Source: a candidate division WWE3 bacterium (lineage in GTDB: Bacteria > Patescibacteriota > WWE3 > 2-01-FULL-39-13). From it: a DNA stretch of 16,333 bases. Where the stretch lies: contig JALWZX010000048.1 of NCBI GenBank assembly GCA_027002375.1, positions 1-16,333 on the forward strand. Direction: 5' to 3'. Position numbers and translations under genes: made by a program. The notes beneath the pieces are model-generated. The model worked only from the letters and a program-made list of their open reading frames with translations, did no database searches and had not been told where the DNA came from. Below are positions 12,699 to 16,333 of the stretch, one piece after another; position 1 is the first letter of the stretch, and every line of letters begins with the position of its first letter.

Positions 12699-14201
12699 TC
12701 ACAAAACTTCTATAATGTCGTCTAGTTGAATATCGTCTATTTGAGGTTTAAGTAAAATTCCAACTTCTTCTCCTTTTGTGGCTTTTTCAACTTCTTTTGG
12801 TCCAATGTGCAAACTTCTTATTTTTGAAGCATGTACTGGCACATCCATATTTTCATCTCTATAAATACCTATACGGTCACGTACTTTGAAACTTCCGGCT
12901 TCGACTAAAACACCAATAACTAGCATTTGCGATTTTGGTAATGTAAATTTTTCTATCACTAAACCACGCCCTCGTATCTTAGATTCTTCGATTTCCAAAA
13001 CACCTTCTAAAGCTTCTTCAATTTCTTCGAGCAAATGATAAATTATAGTATGTTCTCTAATAAGTACTTTTTTGCTTAAAGCTAATTCTTTCATTGATTT
13101 TGATGCTTTTACGTTAAAAGCAAAAATAATCGCTTTTGATGATTGCGCAAGCAAAACATCTGATTCTTTAATATCACCCGTACCTGCAAACACGACTTTT
13201 GGCATAGCATCTTCTACATTTATTTTCTTTATTGACGATATAAGAGCTTCTTGTGTTCCTGTAGTGTCAGCTCTTATTATTATATTTAAAACTTTTTTTG
13301 TTTCAGGGGAATTTTCAGTTTGTTCTTGTATCTTCTCGGCTTGATCTGATTGTTTCTTTAGTTTTTCTAAATCAACCTCTGATTTCCTCATAATAATATC
13401 ACCAACATGTGGCATTTCTGAAAACCCTAGTATCTCTACGGCATCACCTGGAATTGCTTCTTTTAATGACTTACCAAATGAATCTGTTATTGATTTTATT
13501 CGTGCTTCTTGATTTTCTGTTACTATGTCATCTCTAACACGAAGAGTACCATTTTTTACTATAGCGTTAGCCAAAATACCTTTTTTGGAATTCTTTATGG
13601 ATTCAATTATAAGTGCTTCTAATTTGCCGTTTGCATCTGCTTCTAACATTTCTTTATTCATTTCTGCTGTTAGATTGATGACGTCTAGTAACTCGTCTAT
13701 ACCCTTTTTAGTTAATGCAGAAACTTCAACAGTAACTATATCTCCACCGTAACCCTCAACTAAAATGTCGTTTTCTGATAATTGCCTTTTGACTTTGTTT
13801 ACATCTGCATTTGCCAGGTCTATTTTGTTTATTGCTACAATAATAGGAACATTAGCCACTTTTGCGTGCATAATTGCTTCTTTAGTTTGGGGCATTACGC
13901 CGTCGTCTGCAGCCACAACCAATATAACAATGTCTGCTGCTTTGCCGCCACGAGCACGCATTTCAGTAAATGCTTCGTGTCCTGGTGTATCTATAAATGT
14001 AATCTTTTGACCGTCTTTTTCTACTGTATAGGCTGCTGTATGTTGCGTAATGCCCCCAGCTTCTTTTGCCGTAAGTTGAGTTTCTCTTATCGCATCAAGT
14101 AGGGAAGTCTTACCATGATCAACATGTCCCATTAAGGTAACTATTGGTGGCCTGTACATTTTTGTCTCTTTTTTTGTTGTTTTTTGTTTCTTTTTTGGCA
14201 T
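12699..14201 (-). CDS. infB: translation initiation factor IF-2, minimal form
   Basis: IF-2 is the GTPase that places fMet-tRNA on the 30S subunit and promotes subunit joining. G-domain motifs are complete: GHVDHGKT (25-32), GGITQHT (49-55), DTPGHEAFT (71-79) and NKID (125-128). Domains II, III and the fMet-tRNA-binding C2 domain follow. The total is only 500 aa, because the long variable N-terminal region is missing and only 17 mostly basic residues precede the G domain. It starts one codon after the nusA stop, in the same frame. Its UGA stop (12701-12699) directly abuts the UAA of the convergent pseudopilin-like gene. Confidence 0.97.
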   Translation of the reverse strand: MPKKKQKTTKKETKMYRPPIVTLMGHVDHGKTSLLDAIRETQLTAKEAGGITQHTAAYTVEKDGQKITFIDTPGHEAFTEMRARGGKAADIVILVVAADDGVMPQTKEAIMHAKVANVPIIVAINKIDLANADVNKVKRQLSENDILVEGYGGDIVTVEVSALTKKGIDELLDVINLTAEMNKEMLEADANGKLEALIIESIKNSKKGILANAIVKNGTLRVRDDIVTENQEARIKSITDSFGKSLKEAIPGDAVEILGFSEMPHVGDIIMRKSEVDLEKLKKQSDQAEKIQEQTENSPETKKVLNIIIRADTTGTQEALISSIKKINVEDAMPKVVFAGTGDIKESDVLLAQSSKAIIFAFNVKASKSMKELALSKKVLIREHTIIYHLLEEIEEALEGVLEIEESKIRGRGLVIEKFTLPKSQMLVIGVLVEAGSFKVRDRIGIYRDENMDVPVHASKIRSLHIGPKEVEKATKGEEVGILLKPQIDDIQLDDIIEVL

Positions 14202-14204
14202 AAA

Positions 14205-15647
14205 TTATTTTTTCTTTTTAGAAATCTTCTCTTTGGAATCTTTCTTTTTGGAATCTTTTGCATTCTCGTTTTCTATGTCTTCTGCTTTTTCTGCTATCTC
14301 TTCTACTGTTTTAGCTTCTTCTTCTTTTATTTCTGCTTTTGCTAACTCTTTGGCTTCTTTTTCACGTGCTTTTTCTTTTATTTCCTTCGCTTTTTCTTCA
14401 TCTTCTGTTTCTACGATAGCTTTTTCTGCCTCTTCTTCTATCTTTTCTGCTTTTTCTTCAGCCTCTGTAGCTTCTTCTAAAAGCTCCTCTTCTACCTCAT
14501 CGGCAACATCTCTGACTTCCCTCGCATCATCGGCCTTAGCTAAAACTTCTTCTGCAACTTCTTCTAACTTCTTTTCATAATCTTCACTCTCTGCTTTCTT
14601 GTCACTGTTTTTCTTCACAACCAATGTTTTTGTTGGAATATCCATATGTTCCATATCTTCTTCTGTAGTATCTGGCGTAATATCAACAACTTCACTACCA
14701 TCTATACTTATTCTATAACCAGTTAATTTTGCGGCTAATCTAGCATTTTGACCTTTATTTCCAATTGCGAGTGACAATTGATCTTCAGCAACCTTAACTA
14801 ATGCGCTTTTTTCATCTGTATCAATAACAACGTCTATAACATGTGCAGGCGCGAGAGCTGCAGCAATAAACCTATCTGGTGAACTGCTATAATTTATGAT
14901 ATCTATCTTTTCACCATTTAATTCATCGGTTACCGCTTGAACTCTAACTCCCTTTTGCCCTATGCATGCGCCCGACGGATCAATTTTTGAATCAGTTGAG
15001 GAAACTGCCACCTTTGTTCTTTCACCAGCTTCTCTTGCTATACTTTCAATTTTTACAATTTCCTTTGTTATTTCTGGAACTTCTTGTTCAAAAAGTTTTT
15101 CTATAAATAGTGGGTCTCTTCTTGAAAGAATAATAGTTGACGACCCAGATTTTTCGTCTGTTACAACATCTTTTATTAAAACTTTATATTTTTGATTTAC
15201 CAAATATCTTTCACGTGGAATTTGTTCGGATATCGGTAAAATACCATGGGTTTTACCAAGGTCCATAACGACTGTATCATTGTCTATTCTAAAAATAAAA
15301 CCCTGCGTTAATGTACCAATTTTTTCTTTATATTCTTCGGCAATCGCATTCTTTTCAGCTTCTCTTATCTTTTGAAGTATTACTTGTTTTGCCGTTTGAG
15401 ATGCAATTCTACCAAAACCTGCAGGTGTAACATCTTTACCATCAAGCATTATTTTGATTTCCCCTGTATCAGGATCTATATCAGCCTTTAATCTACCTTC
15501 TAGATCTTCATCATCGGAAATCTCTGGGTGATCTTTTTTATAAGCTGCAACAAGAGCCTCTTTTAAGGTATTAATAACATCTTCTGGATCTATGTTTCTT
15601 TCGCTAGCCACTTGATTAAGAGCGGCTGTAAATTCTGTTATTGACAT
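14205..15647 (-). CDS. nusA: transcription elongation/termination factor NusA with long acidic-basic tail
   Basis: NusA binds RNA polymerase and nascent RNA to control pausing, termination and antitermination. The 480-aa protein has the NTD (1-108), S1 domain (about 112-176), KH1 (about 205-265, motif IGQKG) and KH2 (about 270-316, motif IGNKGQNARLA). Residues 347-480 are an unusual Glu/Lys/Ala-rich stretch ending in KKKK, predicted to be a charged helix or coiled coil. It does not look like the helix-hairpin-helix AR repeats of proteobacterial NusA. infB follows immediately, in frame, so the two are co-transcribed and probably translationally coupled. Confidence 0.95.
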   Translation of the reverse strand: MSITEFTAALNQVASERNIDPEDVINTLKEALVAAYKKDHPEISDDEDLEGRLKADIDPDTGEIKIMLDGKDVTPAGFGRIASQTAKQVILQKIREAEKNAIAEEYKEKIGTLTQGFIFRIDNDTVVMDLGKTHGILPISEQIPRERYLVNQKYKVLIKDVVTDEKSGSSTIILSRRDPLFIEKLFEQEVPEITKEIVKIESIAREAGERTKVAVSSTDSKIDPSGACIGQKGVRVQAVTDELNGEKIDIINYSSSPDRFIAAALAPAHVIDVVIDTDEKSALVKVAEDQLSLAIGNKGQNARLAAKLTGYRISIDGSEVVDITPDTTEEDMEHMDIPTKTLVVKKNSDKKAESEDYEKKLEEVAEEVLAKADDAREVRDVADEVEEELLEEATEAEEKAEKIEEEAEKAIVETEDEEKAKEIKEKAREKEAKELAKAEIKEEEAKTVEEIAEKAEDIENENAKDSKKKDSKEKISKKKK

Positions 15648-15723
15648 ATTTCTGTTGAATTACGTATGTTTTACATTGCTTCTTTACTGCAACAGGCTAT
15701 AGAAACAACGAACATCGTTATTC

Positions 15724-15750
15724 AAAAAACAAGGTGAGACAGAGCTCACC
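15724..15750 (-). terminator. rho-independent terminator of the VOC-like gene
   Basis: On the minus strand GGTGAG (15750-15745) pairs with CTCACC (15738-15733) around a 6-nt loop, followed by TTGTTTTTT. It separates the upstream VOC-like gene from nusA, so the nusA promoter should lie between 15720 and 15648. No clear -10 was found there. Confidence 0.65.
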
Positions 15751-15835
15751 GAAGTACAAATTATTACACTAATTTAAGACTAAACTTGGATTAAGTATAG
15801 CAAATTTCAATTGGAAGTCAAAAGAATATGCGGCC

Positions 15836-16333
15836 TTATGTTAGTTCGTCATTTCTAAATTCCATTTCTATCAAATTCATAAATACTGTTTTGAAAAGTT
15901 TTGACCCTGTTTCAAATTCAACTTCTTTTTCGATAGGAACATTATTCATCTTACAGTTTTTGATAAATTCATCATAATTATCAACAACAAATGCTACATG
16001 TTCTATTCCTAGTCTTAATTTGGGTAAATAAGCATCTGGTTTTGGCTCGAAGATTTCTATTTTGGGAATTTCAAAACCTTGTACTTGAATTATTGGTTTA
16101 AATTCATAAAGTCGGTTTCTACGATTGTGTATTGTTGTATCTTTTATAATGTTTGAATACTTTAACAATGCTTCATGGCAAGCGTCAAAATCTTCTTTCG
16201 AATAGGTCTGAAATCCTAAATGATCAACTTTGAAGTCACCATTATATAAATCGATTTGGAATTTATTGGCATTCATTTTTACCAATTCTAAATATGTTTT
16301 TAGAAATTCTTCTAGTTCTTCTTTAGTATTGAT
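15836..16333 (-). CDS. VOC-superfamily (YecM-like) protein, 5' end outside window
   Basis: The frame remains open to the right edge, so the start lies outside the window; at least 165 residues are encoded. The fold signals are those of a vicinal-oxygen-chelate protein: KVDHLGFQTYS near the start of the first module, IPKIEIFEPKP at its end, GIEHVAFVV opening the second, and FMNLIEMEFRN at the C terminus. His in VDHLGF, Glu in IEIFEP, His in IEHVAF and Glu in EMEF are the four positions that bind metal in this superfamily. The arrangement resembles YecM, whose function is not established. It has its own terminator and is probably separate from the nusA operon. Confidence 0.65.
   Translation of the reverse strand: MNTKEELEEFLKTYLELVKMNANKFQIDLYNGDFKVDHLGFQTYSKEDFDACHEALLKYSNIIKDTTIHNRRNRLYEFKPIIQVQGFEIPKIEIFEPKPDAYLPKLRLGIEHVAFVVDNYDEFIKNCKMNNVPIEKEVEFETGSKLFKTVFMNLIEMEFRNDELT

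Noticed and set aside
14233..14580. Ser/Ala/Phe-rich plus-strand frame opposite the nusA tail
   Set aside because: It is the complement of the Glu/Lys-rich coding region, which keeps the opposite strand open by composition.

Overview
The window is from a low-GC bacterium using the standard bacterial code: UAA, UAG and UGA all end recognisable genes (for example DUF192 and infB end in UGA). Several traits suggest a streamlined genome, most likely a Candidate Phyla Radiation (Patescibacteria) lineage. IF-2 is only 500 aa with no N-terminal domain, the aspartyl-tRNA synthetase is of the archaeal type, the nusA-infB-rpsO-pnp cluster is reduced, Shine-Dalgarno sequences are hard to find, and many genes of unknown function are AT-rich. 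The taxonomic call is inference, since no marker such as 16S rRNA is present.

Layout. Positions 254-328 hold an initiator tRNA-fMet. A strong promoter at 622-650 reads through a 170-nt leader into a Xer-type tyrosine recombinase (827-1702), which ends in a terminator. A cupin gene (1803-2189) follows. On the minus strand lie a membrane-anchored DUF192 protein (2253-2774) and a radical SAM protein of the SplB-like group (2817-3659). Positions 3741-3956 hold nested palindromes resembling IS200/IS605 or REP ends, plus a perfect 17-bp hairpin. Positions 4002-4297 form an extended -10 promoter and a complete T-box riboswitch controlling an archaeal-type aspartyl-tRNA synthetase (4406-5716). A tRNA-Ile with anticodon UAU (5727-5803, minus) converges on that gene.

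From 5994 to the right edge most genes are on the minus strand. First is a zinc-ribbon/membrane/low-complexity protein of 663 aa, then a reduced translation and RNA-metabolism cluster. Read in transcription order it is VOC/YecM-like protein, nusA, infB, a catalytically degenerate DHH protein, rpsO, pnp. This matches the widespread bacterial order nusA-ylxR-infB-rbfA-nrnA-truB-ribF-rpsO-pnp with several members missing. A plus-strand gene encoding a pseudopilin-like membrane protein is inserted between infB and the DHH gene.

Most notable observations: (1) the T-box has an ultrashort Stem I whose best specifier reading is AAC (Asn), although the gene encodes an aspartyl-tRNA synthetase. This fits a non-discriminating enzyme feeding Asp-tRNA(Asn) amidation. 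(2) The initiator tRNA has an altered elbow and altered 3-GC pairs. (3) Several genes have a TGN/TANNNT -10 element 6-7 nt before the start codon, which predicts leaderless mRNAs. (4) nusA, which has a long Glu/Lys-rich tail, and the tail-less infB are in one frame separated only by one UAA and one codon. (5) The DHH protein has lost its catalytic motifs.
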